A DNA stretch of 64,000 nt from Cheiracanthium punctorium (GCA_038373885.1 JAWZYV010011915.1:1-64000), one strand, 5' to 3'; counted from the first letter of the stretch, positions 13,807 to 28,100 are shown. Numbers and translations are program-made. The notes: generated by a model from the letters alone, not told the origin.

Positions 13807-14144
13807 AAGCTTGTACTTAAAATTTATAATGAAACTGAAACCTTAAATAATTAAATTTTTATTCCTGTTTTAATATGTTTCTAATACGAATTTCTGTTTA
13901 ATAAACTAACTTTATTTAATTCCTCTGAATTATGAATTTAAATATTTTATTTTATTCAAGTAACACGAATTTAAAAACTGAGATTTATTGAAATAGAAAT
14001 GCATGGATAAATTATGCTGTCATAAAAGAAGATGCTTTTATGAAAGTATTGAAAAATCATAAAGAAAATTCATAAATAGAATTGAAAGAAAATTCATAAC
14101 AGAAAATGATAACCATTCGTATGTAAATACGTTGTATATACAGG

Positions 14145-14317
14145 CAGGGACGTAGCCAGAAATTTTTCATGGGGGGGGGGGTTACGACTACTACAACTCA
14201 TATATATGTATCGTGGGTGTGATAATGTAGTGAAGAATATGCATTTTGTATGGCAAAAAATTCCTCATGGGGGGGGGGGTTATGGGGGGTCATAACCCCC
14301 CCGTGGCTACGAACCTG
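14145..14317. mobile_element. 173-bp hAT MITE with perfect 8-bp duplication
   Basis: Ends CAGGGACGTAGCCAG and GTGGCTACGAACCTG, with internal G and C runs. Flanked by TATACAGG (14137-14144, 14318-14325). It landed across the left end of the next element. Confidence 0.87.
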
Positions 14318-14321
14318 TATA

Positions 14322-14815
14322 CAGGGTTTCTACAGATTTCACAGCTTTTGCTTCCCTAACATCTATCATGCTCTTCCCTGACTTTTTATCTAGCGTGCTT
14401 TCCTGAATTTTGCGTTTCTATTTTTAATATTACATCCTTTAATTAATAATTTTTTTTATATATTTTGCCCCTTTTTTACAAATAATAATAAAATCAATAT
14501 ACACAAAATATTATTTGACATCACTGGATTCTAACAAAAACCATGTTTGATAATAATTTAGGACAACATTAAGAATATTTCAACTGAACAAGATATGTTA
14601 ATAAAGGACGCATTTAAAAATTATAAGGTTAAATAAGAAAATGAAAATAATAAAATTTCTACAATTAGGTTCAAACAGGAAGTATTTTCTTGATTTTGCC
14701 GCAAAATTCAAATATTCTTGCATTTCCCTGACCTTTCTTCAAATTGCTCTGAATTTTTTCCCAAATCCCTGACCAAAACTCATTTCCCTGACTTTCCAGG
14801 TCTGTAGAAACCGTG
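14322..14815. mobile_element. hAT-like MITE with TTCCCTGAC subterminal repeats
   Basis: The left end CAGGGTTTCTACAGA is matched by right TCTGTAGAAACCGTG. The motif TCCCTGAC or CTTCCCTGACTTT recurs about six times inside. A clear target duplication was not identified. Confidence 0.65.
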
Positions 14816-14912
14816 ATATAAGACGATGACGTGCAAACAATCATTTAGAAAAATAGAGGAGGGGGATGGGAAGAAAAAAGTAATTGATATTTTTTAGAAT
14901 ATTTTTCTTTGA

Positions 14913-15110
14913 AGCGTGAAGGTCCAGGGTTCTGGCCTATTGTGCGAATGTCGATCTAAAGATCTGGAGTTCAAGGAGGTTTTCTGCATATGTAACATGG
15001 ATACGTGCTGTAACATGTAAAAAGTCCTTGCTCAAGGCATCCATCCCTCACGACAGATAGGCAGATACCTGCCGTGTAGTTTTGCCTTAACACAAGCACA
15101 CCTAGACTCT
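14913..15110 (+). repeat. SINE copy 3, 5' truncated
   Basis: Begins within the tRNA-like head (GTGAAGGTCCAGGGTTCTGG), continues through TCGATCTAAAGATCTGGAGTT and the TGTAACATGGATACG block, ending near AACACAAGCACACC. Confidence 0.7.
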
Positions 15111-15601
15111 TTTCTTTCCATAAGAGTCATTAACTAATTTCCTAGTTTAGAAAACACATGAAAAACACTTAATAAAGTTAACCTTGGGAACTGTGATTGT
15201 TATCTGCATTCCTGACTGTTTTAAAACCGAAATCTTTCTTTTAATTTCAAATATGGTATATATGAAAGTTATCATCAAAAAATTGGAGGTTTAGTTAGCC
15301 TTAAATCTAATTTATTTATTTACTTTTTATGTATAAATGGGTTTCCAACTGCAAAGATTTTAAACTCGCTTTATATACTTATTTTTTTTTATATTATTTT
15401 TTAATTTATTTTTATATGCGAACACTTTTAGACAAAATAAAATAAAAAACATCACACCCTCCCCCACTCAAAAAAAAAAAAAAAAAATGTTTTATCAATT
15501 TTTATGATACAACCTTCTAGTTTGAGTGATCAGCCACCCCTGAAAAAAAAAAAAAATGGTCTATATAACCATAAAATATAACTGAGCTGTCTGTAACGGT
15601 C

Positions 15602-15800
15602 AGCCAAGTTTTAAAAGAGCCTTGACCTTTTTATAAATGTTAAAAAATTTTAACATTTTAAAAATTCAAGAGCAGTTGAGTCCAAATTTATTTTTAGTCA
15701 AGTTGTGGATTCATTTATTTGACATGGAATGACCCCGAGATCTCATAATTTGAAACCCTACACATTTATAAAAAGGTCAAGGCTCTTTTAAAAATTGGCT
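15602..15800. repeat. 199-bp inverted-repeat element
   Basis: Arms AGCCAAGTTTTAAAAGAGCC... (about 15603-15640) and its inverse (about 15762-15799), 38 bp with about one or two mismatches. The loop contains GTTGAGTCCAAATTT and GACATGGAATGACCC. The first recurs inverted at about 16788; the second recurs directly at about 17379. Confidence 0.75.
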
Positions 15801-15900
15801 ATGAAGAATTTCAACAGAGTTTGAGAGGATTGATCTTAAGAGGATAAGGATTGAAATAAGATCATGATGAAATTAAAGAATGAACTTATATTTTATTCAC

Positions 15901-16290
15901 TCATTTCATAACGGCAATTTGTATTGCTTCCAAAGATGTATACAAAAGGATGTTTACTTAGTTTAATATCAAGCAATCTTTTAATTTAAAGGTAATCTTT
16001 GCTAAATTTTGGTGCTTTGCTCATGTGTTTTGGATGTTTATCCACATACAGATGAAATTAAAGTGAACTTTCTCTATCCACATAATCTATCCCTATCATT
16101 TCATAACGGCAATTTGTATTGCTTCCAAAGATGTACACAAAAGGATGTTTACTTAGTTTAATATCAAGCAATCTTTTAATTTAAAGGTAATCTTTGCTAA
16201 TTTTTGGTGCTTTGCTCATGTGTTCTGGATGTTTATCCACATACAGATGAAATTAAAGTGAACTTTCTCTATCCACATAATCTATCCCAA
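15901..16290 (+). repeat. Tandem duplication of a 195-bp unit
   Basis: Copies 15901-16095 and 16096-16290 start TCATTTCATAACGGCAATTT and end CATAATCTATCCC. They differ at only about five positions, so the duplication is recent relative to the surrounding relics. The unit has no coding potential. Confidence 0.92.
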
Positions 16291-19200
16291 TCATTTTATT
16301 ACCCATAAATTATATGATAAAAAAATGCTATTTGCATCCAATAAATTTGAGAAAAAATCACACAATGGTTTACTTTTTATTTATTTATTTTTATTTTTTT
16401 TTTACTTTGTGCATAATCTGCAAGTTGTAAGTTTTTCTTACTACATTTAAATTTAAAAGACAATTTTTTAAAAATACACATCAATTAAAGGTAACACTTT
16501 AAATATTTACTTAATAGTTAAGAATATGCATGCAACATAAAAATAACATCTTATTGTAATTATTATTTCAATTTTTTAAACCTGAAAATGTTTTTTAAAA
16601 ATTGACAATTAAAAGAATAGTTGTAACTTATTGGAATAGTGGAAACATTTTATGAAACATAATGATTTTTTAAAATTATTAATGAAAAAGAAAAATAGAA
16701 TTTTGTTAGACACATTCTGAAAATTCCTATTTATAAGGGGGAGGCACTCCCCCTTTCCTACTTTGAAAGCACCCCTAGCAAAAACAAATTTGGACTCAAC
16801 TGCTCCTGAAATTTTAAAAACAAATACTTGTTTTAGTAAAATTCTATTTTTTTATGGGGGAGGGGAGACATTGCCTTGTGTGTACCCCCAATGGAAGTGT
16901 TGAAAAACATTATCAACATTTTTTGTTCTCTCTCAAAATTCCTTTAAGTTAAAAGCGTATTTAATTTAAGTTAAAAGCGTAAACCCATAGTAATCCCAGA
17001 ATGAAACTTTCAGATATTGTTAACAATAAATAGAAGAATAACATAATTTTAAAAAAAAATTAAAAATATACTTTTTGAAATTTTAAAATGTTGTACTGTA
17101 AATTAAAAATTTAATCATGTTACATATGATAAGAAAGGGCAACCTGTTTACTTTCTATAGACACTTAAATGGAGTTTCTATGATAATTAGGAGAGAAATT
17201 GGAGCCAATTGTATAGTACAAGAATTTCTAAAATTTCACAAATTTTAAAATTAAATATTTCAAAAACTAAAAGTAATATGGACTAGAAATTTCACATTAA
17301 TTTTTTTCTCTATAGATACAACTATCATACCAAATTTCATTGAATTCTGAGAGGGTCAGGTTGTGAGCCTCATTGATTTGACATGGAATGACCCAAAAGG
17401 GTATTAAATTCTTAACCGGTGAGAATCAATGGCATTTTTCGGCTACTAAGCACTTAACAAAAAGTAGGGTACATTTCATGGTGAACAAAAACGGACTTAT
17501 CTCTCCTGTCTTTGAATGATTCCATTTTCCATTCCAGGTGAACAGTGGTGCACGCAAGGGAGGGGTCCAAGGGGTCTGAACCCCACCCAAAAGAGTTACC
17601 AACTTTGCTCTGATATGAATTGGTGCTAAATCGTCTAGTAGTTTTTTATATTTTATATAAGGTTTTATCAAATTCTTATTTTTAGCAGTTAGTTTAAGTA
17701 AAGAAAAGCATAATTCAAAAACATGCAAGTAAATTAAAATGCAAGGTGCTAATAAAACGTAGTCAGGTCGAGAAAAAAAAAAAGAAATGTTCAGCGATTT
17801 TTCAGGCGTTTGGTGTTACAGCTTTATGGGTTGGACCCGGTGAAATAGCACAAGTTAAGGATTACCACTACATGCTATTGCTTGATTGACTATAGCACTT
17901 TCCGGTCAATTGAATGAATTTCGCAAATTATTGTAACACTTAGGAGTAATAAGACATTAATATGATTAATTATGTTTGATTCACACAAACATTCAGTGCA
18001 GGGATAAAACACTATGTTTTCTTATGTACATAATGTATTCCTTGTTCATATGGGGACACTTCGCTTATAGTGAACTTTGGATATAATGAACGAAATTTGC
18101 CGGTCCATAGAGGTTCACTATAACCAGAGTCGACTTAATAGGAATACAATGGGAGTGTACAGAAAGGATGGGTAGTCAGTTGTCACTCAGATGACGTAAG
18201 TAAAATGTCATGTCGAAATGCTCTATACACATGAATTAAATTGATGTGATGACATATCTAATTTGGAAAAAAAAAATAATCATGAAATGCAGTCTTCTCT
18301 TACAACCAGTAGGATACGATTCAAATATTTCAATATAGAACATTCAAATTCAACATTAAGTGAATGAATTACAAATCGGTTATAACAGATTTTAAAACGC
18401 AGGCATTCCAATCATCTAAACCAGCAGTTTTAATCCTAGAGTACATGGAGGATGGACTTTGGTGCATGGCACATGAAAAAAATTGTACTACCTGAAAACA
18501 CAAAAATGGTTCAACTGAAAAAAAAAAAAAAAAAAAGAATAGTTTTGTAACTTTAGATTGCAAAAAACAGTTTTACATGTAATATTAATGTTACACTCAA
18601 AAAAGGTAAATGTAAGGTGACCAAATTTCCCTAATTTTTGAGGAAAATCCCAGATTGTGTTTTTTCTTTTTCAGCAAGTCCTCAAAATATAAAAAAAAGC
18701 AATTAGGCGAACATTTTCCCACATCTTTTTCTTATTTGTTCCCAATTTTTCAAAATCAACCATGTTTCTTTCATTTTACTTCTTTCCCTGAGAAAATGTT
18801 AAATAAATGATGTTTTCAGAGTTAGGTGTATTGAAATTGTTAAATGTTGCATAAAAGGATATACTGTAGAATTCTCCCCTCCCCATTATATGTGCCTTAT
18901 GAAAAATGTGGGGAAAATGTCATCATAAGACATTTTTCAGATTTTCTGAAATTACTGGTAAGGTATACACTTCTAATTATTTTGGATCACTGAATTCATA
19001 AAACGTTCGAAATTTTAACTGCAGAATTGGCCACTGCTCTAATTTGTCTCCAATTCTATGTTCAAAAATTTGATCAGCTTAGGTAAATGGCAGTGGTTTA
19101 GTAGACTTCATTGTTAATTCAATATCATTAGCACTGCCCATTCCTAATCATATTGCAATTAATTATGTGTTACCCCATTTATATACATTTTCATGAAAAC

Positions 19201-20416
19201 TATTTCTGTTCATTTCTTTTTCTGCCTCTATTCTTTTTTAAAAGATTATTAATTTAAAAAAAAACATACCTGCATTATGTGAGTTGATGGGGTCATCTTT
19301 ATGAGAAAAAGTGTACCATGGTGAAATAAGGTATTAAGGCATAACTTTCTGAAAACAGTCTGCTAATGTTCAGTAATTTATTCAAGTGGCTTATTTTCAC
19401 AATTAGTAATACATACAGTGAATATGAATTTTAAAAATATTAGCCTGCATCATATGTGTGTGATTCTCTATATGCTGTTTTGAAATTTAAAGTTTCTTGT
19501 GTAAACTGTTGTGCAAGTAATACTTAAAATTTAATGAAATTACAAAATTTAGGCCTCATTGTGCCAATGAAAAATACTTTCCAAACTTCCTGAAAAGTTG
19601 CAAATTTACTATTCATAGTACAATGTTTCGATGCTATGATATTATATTTATTATAAAATTAAAAAAAAATGCTTTATTAAGCTATTTTATACCAACAATT
19701 CAATGGAATGACAAAACTTGGGACTCTGGACTGACAGAAGATATTGTTCGATTTAGCTAAAATTTTTTACTTTTCCCTAGTACAGTACTGTACAACTTTT
19801 TTACACTAGCACATTTTCAAAAATTCATTTCTTCTATGGGGGGGGGGGGCATCCTAATGAACACAACATTTGAGACCCCTACACTCCTATGTGAATCAGA
19901 GCTGTTCAGGTGCACCCCACTCCCTCCTAGAAATTTGTCCTACTAAATTTGAATAACCTGTATACATAACAGCCCCACTATGTTTAATGTATGAGCATGT
20001 GTGAAATAGTTCCTATGAAAAATGCCTGTCCAGGCTTCATGTTAGTTCAATCAGGATTTGCACAGCAGCATAACCAAGGAGGGATTTGGGGATCAGGGCT
20101 CACAAGAAAGGGAAATAAAGGTTAAAAAAATGTCCATATACTTTTCTTTTTGAAAGTGAATAGCAGATTGTTCAAAACTTAGAGAATTCCAATTTTTGAA
20201 TTAAGAGATTTGTACAGTAACTATTACGCTTTGAAGCCATATTTATCAAAGACCAAATCAGTTAAAAAAATTAACTATTGCAATCAAAATTGAAAATCAT
20301 AATTAAACTTTCTGAGAATGAGAAAAAGGGGGAGGGTGGTGTTTAACATGTTAAGGCATGAAAATGTGGAAATTCAGATCTGATCAAAATAATAAATGCC
20401 CAACTATAAAATGATT
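16291..20416. other. Intergenic, 3' of AP3D1, no gene seen
   Basis: Contains a hAT-type end at 17543 (CAGTGGTGCACGCAAGGGAG) and a pogo-like fragment at about 18058-18130 (TTCGCTTATAGTGAACTTTG and GGTTCACTATAACC). Otherwise simple AT-rich sequence. Confidence 0.45.
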
Positions 20417-20657
20417 TTTATTCAAATAAACTACATAAGAAAATTCATTTTCACTCATAATTTATTTACAATGAACTCTTATAACAAGAATAAATGTTCC
20501 ACTAAGCATAGCTATATTTAGTATGAGAAAATCAATAGTAATCAAAAGTGAATGATTCAGATATCCAACAGACATGAGTAAAAAATGGCACTTTTCCAGA
20601 GCATATGTTTAACAAAATATATCTTTCAGCTACACTCTTTACTTATAATTTTTTATT
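20417..20657 (-). promoter_or_regulatory. Candidate polyadenylation signals for AP3D1
   Basis: AATAAA hexamers on the minus strand lie at 20657-20652, 20466-20461 and 20422-20417, 228-468 bp past the stop codon. In AT-rich DNA such hexamers occur by chance, so none can be chosen without transcript data. Confidence 0.3.
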
Positions 20658-20884
20658 TTATAAAAGAATATTGAGAAATATCAAAGATAAAATATTTTAA
20701 ACCAGCATCATGATTTTTCCGAGATATATTTGTTGAACACAAACTTAACATTGAAATAATTAGCTGTGCTGATGTGCACATGGATGCAGAGATATTTCAT
20801 TAAATAGAAAAGTTTTTCAGAATCAGGAATATCATTCATTTCATACACCAGTAAAGTCCTTCACCAAAATGCATTAATTTGTTA

Positions 20885-20989
20885 TCATATTTCCTCGGAT
20901 GAATTAAATAAATTTTTTATTTCTTCTAAAAGGCTGGCAGTTAAAGCAGGGTTCGATCCTTTAGCTTCAATTCCAATGTTGTTTTGGTT
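20885..20989 (-). CDS. AP3D1: AP3D1 terminal exon
   Basis: A 105-nt exon including the TGA stop at 20887-20885. It encodes NQNNIGIEAKGSNPALTASL, then LLEEIKNLF and an acidic SSEEI tail. The position of the LLEE motif near the C-terminus fits AP-3 delta. The acceptor is TTTTATCGTAG. Confidence 0.92.
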   Translation of the reverse strand, partial: NQNNIGIEAKGSNPALTASLLEEIKNLFNSSEEI

Positions 20990-22086
20990 CTACGATAAAA
21001 TAAATAAAAGAAAAAACATTACTTAATAGCAATTAGAAGAGTTATCAATTACAAAAGTAAACAAAATACTGACCATTAATTTGACTAGAAGACAAACATG
21101 ATCATCTTGGATGGAGCGGCTATATAGAGAGGCACTGGTACCAAGTTGTTCCACAACTATACACAAGATATAATATTTTGTATTAAAATGAGAACAGTAA
21201 CAAATGTTCATGTATTCCTATGTCATGAATTCTGGAAATTTCACATGTCAAAATTATTAATGTCACTTAATAATTTTGGCATGAAAGACAGAGAAAGTTG
21301 AAATAGTGGAATGACTGAAGATGAAATGATTGCAAGCTGAAATAGTTTCTTATTTGGAGGAAGTTTCATTGTAAAACCCATGAATTGTAAGAGTCATTAT
21401 AGATCACAAAAATATAAATGCATATTTAATTTTTCCAGTGTTGCATAAAGATATTTGGTTTCCACAATATGCTGAAGGTGACTAAATGACCTACAAATGT
21501 TTCACTATTTTGACTGGCATCTTTCAGGAAAAGTTTTCAATTATTCATTTATTAGTGATGGACATTCATTCAACACAGCACAAGTATCTGTAAAACTACA
21601 AAATATAATTAATGTAAATAGTTTTGTTTTAAAGGGATATATGAGTTGTTCATGCACAATTTCTAATATTAAAATGTAGAAATAATGTAAAAGATTTTAC
21701 GGAGATAAATACATTTTTTTTTTTAAGACTCTTAGTGACTTTGTCAATATAATGTTTATATAATTTTAATACAATTGTTTCATTTGTTATGCAATAGGAG
21801 AAAAGGGGGCTCACAAAAGGGAAAATACAAGAAGTTTTAACTGCAGATCACACACACATACATACATATGATGATTTTTTGAATGAAGGCTTATCTATCA
21901 CGTGAGAAGTTAGTGTTACTACTTGATTTTTGGAAATTTCAAAAAATCAATCACTGAAATCTAAAAGTATACCTGCTAAGCTGAAAAAATAAAATAGAGG
22001 AATATCCTTTTGCAATTTCAAAAATTCAGCATATGTATACACACAATATTGAACACTTCTTTAACTACTTCTGTTCATGTTGTGAA

Positions 22087-22120
<34 letters not shown>

Positions 22121-25100
22121 TACCTGTATTTATTTTAGAACTCACAGAAATATAAAGTGTTTAGGATAAAAAAGACTTTTAAAATTCTCTTTAGCACACA
22201 TCAGCTTCTTCTTCTCCCCACATATACATAACATTCAGTTATAAATTAGGTGTATATCTTACCGCTAAAGTGCAGAAACCAGTTATTCCGCAGATTATCT
22301 AGGTAATGTACACATTAACTAGGATTATCCATTAGTGATGAAAATTGTTTCATTTCTAAATTTACCTATAGATAATCTGCACGTGACTTGCTACTTGTTA
22401 AAGTTTAATAAGATCTTTGCTGGAACATAGCAACGTTTCTGTACCCTTAAATTAATTAATTAATTAATTTATTTTTCAATAAAGAATCAAGTTCAAATCA
22501 AACAATCAACAAATAAGTTAATAGAATCAATCATCAATATAAAGTATAATATAAAGAAATAAATGGTTTAAAGTATTATTACAATTAAGAAAATTAACAT
22601 GTTATTTATTTATTTATATTTTAAGACTCTGGCAAACCAAACTAAAAGTGGAGGGAGAAAGGAAATGAAAGAAACAAACTCTTGAATTTTAGTGATATGG
22701 AAGTTGTTAATGGGCACATTAACCTAGGTAAAATGTGGAAAAACTCTTGATTCCACACTTTAATGGAGCGAACCAGCCAATCTGCAGATAAGCCAGGCAA
22801 TGTGCACATTAATGGATTTTGAGCTTTAGCAGTGACATGTATACCCAAAAATGTATTTAATGAAAACAAACAATTAATGCTTTTATAAACAAATGTTTAA
22901 AAAAATTATTGCAGTATTATCAGTAATAAGAAATTTTTGATTACAGGGATTCCTTTTGAAACATTATTTAATAATAAAAAAACTTTTATAGATTAAAAAA
23001 AGTGTTTATATGATTTTATAAACTTCAATTCAAATGCAGAAATTTTTATGACAATTTGAAAACAAAATTTACTTTTACATCATTCAATGATGGACTAAGC
23101 CTTACTATCATAAAGTAAGTTAATTTTTGGTGAATACAGAAAAGAGAAACTATTAAAAGATTTTTAAAAGGCTGCATTTTTTAGGGTAAAAAGAAAGAAA
23201 AATGAATTTTCATACTGCCTATTATGGTAATTAAGAGTTTATTTAACATAATACACCTTGTTTTATAAAATGTAACAGAAGTTGGAATCTATTTTAAAAT
23301 CAATATCAATTTAAAAGGATTATAAGAATGAAAGTTTGAAGAATTGTAGACTTATATTTTAATCTTATTCTGTACAGCCATTCTAGCCGACTAGGTAGGT
23401 TCTCCTCACTATCACAGCAATAAGCGAAACTGCTTAAAACTCTAGGTGGATAAATAAAATATAATAATAATAATACAAATGATACAATAAAATTCTAACA
23501 AATACTCATATTTTATATACTATTACAAAACATATCTATTTTAAATTAGGAAGCTAGTATGCATTTTTGATAAGCTATTGACAAAAGCTTGGAAAAACTA
23601 AGTGCATTAATATCATAAATTTGTAAATAAGTAAAAAATAATATGATAAAATACAAAATATAGATTGATTTTTAATCGAATGGCACTGCAAGTTTGTAGA
23701 AATGTTAAAGAAAAAGTATGCATTCACAAGAGGGATGGGAAAAGACTGAAATTTGGACATTGAAGCACAACTTCCATTGCAATACTTTACTCTAAAAAAT
23801 ATAGTACCATTTTATCACATGAATATTTATTTTGGCAAAATGAGTGACACTAATTTGGTAACTTCATAAATTAATATTTCCCTTTAGTTATGCAGAGTAA
23901 TTGGTTTCAAATGGGAAAAAATGTCACTCTTAAAATGCTTAGTTTTTGTGTAATTTCGCACAAAATTACAGAATTTTGTTGCAATAGAGCTTCGGAAAAT
24001 TGAAAATCAAAAACTAATGCAGATCTTACATAACTTTTGAAAAAAAAAAAAAAAATGAAAAGATCACAAATGCACAAAAATTTGGGTCTGCAGAAGACTA
24101 TGAACCTTCAAATTTTGATACCTTTAAATCTGGAACATTTCAGTTTTTGGACAAGCAAAATGCTGCAAATGTTCATATTTTTCAAGAGAAGAAATTACAA
24201 GTTTTATATTTGCAAAAAGTGAAAAAAAATTCCGATTTTTAGACATACAAAGAACAGTGATTGTTTGCATATTTGAACTGAGGTTGTTTATATTTTTTGA
24301 GCTTGCAGATGATCCTAAATGTGTGTACATTTTCAAACCAAAGATGATGAAAAAAACCAAATTTTAATGCCCACAAGAGATCACTAATATCCAGATTATC
24401 GGGTCTACAGAAGGCTGAAAATACTGGGATATTTTGATCAGCAAAAATGTAAAGAATCTTTAGGTTTTTGGATGTATAAAATGAATTTTTCAGTTGCACT
24501 CTAAATAAAACTGCTGTGCTGTCTGTCTGTTCTAGAGTATTTTTGAATTTTATAATCTGTAATCACCACTTTAATACACAAATAGTCAACTAATAGTCTC
24601 TAAGGCAGCCCTATTTATATCCTGTAACATGTAAAAGATTACTAATCTTCCAAAAATAAATTTTCTGCAAATAATTGGATAACTAGAGTGCACTAAAAGT
24701 ATTGTAAGTAATAATGTGTAAACTAAATTTCCTCTTAACCCTTAAGCAGCTCTCCCAGATATATCTGTCAAATTAGTCTGTCCAATTTTTGGCTGTGACA
24801 ACCTAATTCATCAACAAGGAACAGTACCTTTTTCGGCTGTCCCAAGTTTCAACCGCAAGCGCATTCAATTCTGTCTCATTCTTTCCCTCATTTGTTGGTC
24901 AAGTAAACCAAATGTTATTTATCACCTTCCATTCATTGCGATCCTGGGCCAGAGGACGGAGATAGTGAGTTTTCCCAATTAGAAGACCCCTGAGGCTGCA
25001 CTGCCGTGAAAGATTTTTTCTGAGGAAGTGATAAAAAAAGAAGCAAAAAGTATCATTTACAACATGTTAAATGTTTCTTGGGCCTTTTTTCATTTACAAA

Positions 25101-28100
25101 TGGATATTACAAACTTATGATAGGTAAATAAACTCATAATCTCGGTGAGTCTTCTCTTCTTTTTTCTAGGGATGTAACGGATATCTGGCCTATCTGGCTG
25201 ATTTTTCAATATCCAAAATACTATCAGATATCCATTAATATACTACTAACGTTCTATCTATAATATGCATGGGACAGGATGGAAAATTATACAGTAGAAG
25301 ACCCAAAATCCGCCGACCTGAAATCCGCAAGGCTCTAAAATACGCACTGTCTATTCAATGTAAACTATGAAATCTGCTCTGCCAGCTGCAAGCTCTGAAA
25401 ACTACACTATAGCCACAAAGTAAAACTGAATAAGCTATTCCCACTTGAAAAAAATATTTTAAGAGTTTGTGAGCTCTCATGGTAACATTGATAGCCTTGA
25501 AATGACTGACAGTGACACAATTAACACTCAATTATGATCACATGACGCAGTAACAAATGAGGATGATCAAAAAGTTGATGAAATAACATTTAATCAGGGT
25601 TAGGCTCTGAGAAAGAAATATCTCAGATTTGTAGAGCAGCAAAGCTGTGTTACAGAACAGGAAATAATGAAAAAAACAACAACAACTATAATTAGAATAT
25701 CCCAAAGTCCTAAACTACTATTGAATATACATGTTTAAATAAGTTGAACTATAATCTCATAATTTTGTATATTGTATTATTCCACTGTATTTTTATATTA
25801 TGATTCTGATAAGTAACATGATTTGTTTCTCTTGATCTTTATTATTATTTTTTTTCTGCGTGGGGTGGAGGGAAATAGAATAAATTTCCTATTATGACCC
25901 AAAATCCGCAAAACTCTAAAATCTGCACAAGCTCTGGAACCAAGCTGTGCGAATTTTTGGTCTTCTACTGTATTTGATATAATTAAACTTCCCCTATAAA
26001 CAGGATTCCACCTCTAAAATGAGTGAACAGATAGTAACCAAATTTGTTATCGCTATAAATGAGAAGTGATTAGGGAATTTTGATTAAAAAGCTCAAGTTA
26101 AAAATGTTCAAGTTGCTATTAAGCATGAAAACATGAAAAAGCAGCAAATTTAACTCTGAAAATGGATCATTCAAAATAAACACACAATTTCAACATTTGT
26201 TCAATAGTTTTTGAGCATATTTATAACTAGTAAGGCTCATATTTAGAGGTGACTTCATGCTGCAAAGTGAAATTTAGCAGACATATTTTGAACTAAAAAA
26301 AAACCTAAGCATGTAGTGTCCATGTGCAAATTTGGAGGCGATCTTCCAATCATTTTCAGCTGTAGACTGCTGTTTATAGGAGAAGTTCAATTATAAGCAC
26401 TGTGTAGTATCAAAAATATGTGCATTCAGTATATGCAATTTCTCTCATGGTAATCCCACAAATAATGTAATTTTACACTTTCTCCCTATGGAGTTTCTTC
26501 GATATTTTTAATTTTCTCCAGATATACGATAATTAACAAAAAAACTCTGATTATTCTGTCTTTGAAATTTATTTATAGAGGCAGGGAGAAATTTTCAATC
26601 TTCATCCTTTTTGTAAATGACAATCTTTTACGAAGCATTCCTTTATTGAAGTTTGCAATACCTAATGATTAAAAACTAACCCATATTTTACAAATTGATT
26701 TTTTAATTGAAATTAGTTATTTAAGTTCACTTATAATTTTCTGCAAGTTTCAATTGCTTATAAAAGTTAAGTCTACTTAAAAGATGTACATTAAAAATGT
26801 GTTTGTGAAATATTTATTAATGAAAACTATAACATGGCTGCTTGTGCAGACAGCCATGTTAAGGTATTTTAATAGCTTAAAGTAGGTTTTATTTACGACT
26901 ACAGTATTGTGTATGATTACCATTTTAGTTACTAGGGCAGTGTATGATTCACTCCTTTTTTTTTTTTTTTTTTTGAATGTGTGTGTGTGTGTGTGTCACA
27001 TGTTAAAATCAAGAGTAAAAAAGTGAAATTATCCTAAAATTTGGAAACTAATGTTTGAAATGATTTTTTAAAATTAATTTGTCCCCTCTTTTGAAACATG
27101 CTTGCAATTTATTGTTCTTGTATTATTATATTTAAAAAAATGAAAAACACACTTAACAACTAACTACCAAAGGAGCTTCGGATATCCGATATCCGGCAAA
27201 AGCAATATCCGTTACATCCCTGCTTTTTTCATATGTTCGAAGGCTAAATACAAATATTTTAATTAAAACCATGAATACAGGGCTGCCAACTACTACGCAT
27301 TTGGCGTAGTAACTACGCATTTGGCGTAGTAACTACGCATTGTTTACTTTTTCTACGCTCTATGCAATGCATGTTGAGAACTACGCTTTTTTCCTTCTTT
27401 TTCAAGGTAAAGAAATCTACAGCCAAAAATGTACCATCTAATATAAATTTGGTATTTTTTTATATTTTAATATCCCTATCTTATTTTATGTTTTGTACGT
27501 GGATAGAAAGATATCTGTGCACCCCTGCCAAGTAATCGACTTGACGTTGGCGCGAGTTAGCTGGCCGTAAGATTTTTCGACTCCTCGGCTCTCTCCCCAG
27601 CCACGGAAACGTTCGCTAACGGATCTTGGCCAATCGGATGACTCTGCTCAGACGGCTTTCTTGACGTCAACGAAAGCTACCGTTCCTACCATGTTGGGCC
27701 CCCGTTGGGCTTGGGCAACAGAAATACGGGGTGCAAACATCATCTATTTTCCTTGGTCGTGCGTGCGCTGAAACTTCTCGGTTCCCTCTCTACTTTGTGC
27801 TGTAGGGAAATAAATATGAATTGCGCGCGAACGGATTGAACTATCATTGCGAACTAAGTCGCGTGCTTTGGCGTTCTTTAGACGTATAGTTTATTTATCC
27901 GTTGCTGTTATCATTTTGGTTTAGTATACCGCGTGCACTTGCTACTTCATAGGACTCCGTGGTTTATCGTTATGTTAAAATAACGGAATTAACGTTTGCA
28001 GTTGAGTAGTGCAGTAACGTATCAGTTGAGGCAAAAAAAAAAAAAAAGATTGCGGGGCAAAAGGGCTAAGCTTCAATATACATCCTACTTTTTTTTGGCT

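Larger units (their letters stand above)
25167..27222. mobile_element. Non-autonomous hAT element, 2056 bp
   Basis: Ends are TAGGGATGTAACGGATATC and, inverted, GATAT...CCGTTACATCCCTG. It is flanked by a perfect 8-bp duplication CTTTTTTC (25159-25166 and 27223-27230). The CAGGGATGTAACGG-type terminus and 8-bp target site define hAT. No transposase was seen. Part of its length is a nested MITE at 25292-25970. Confidence 0.9.
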
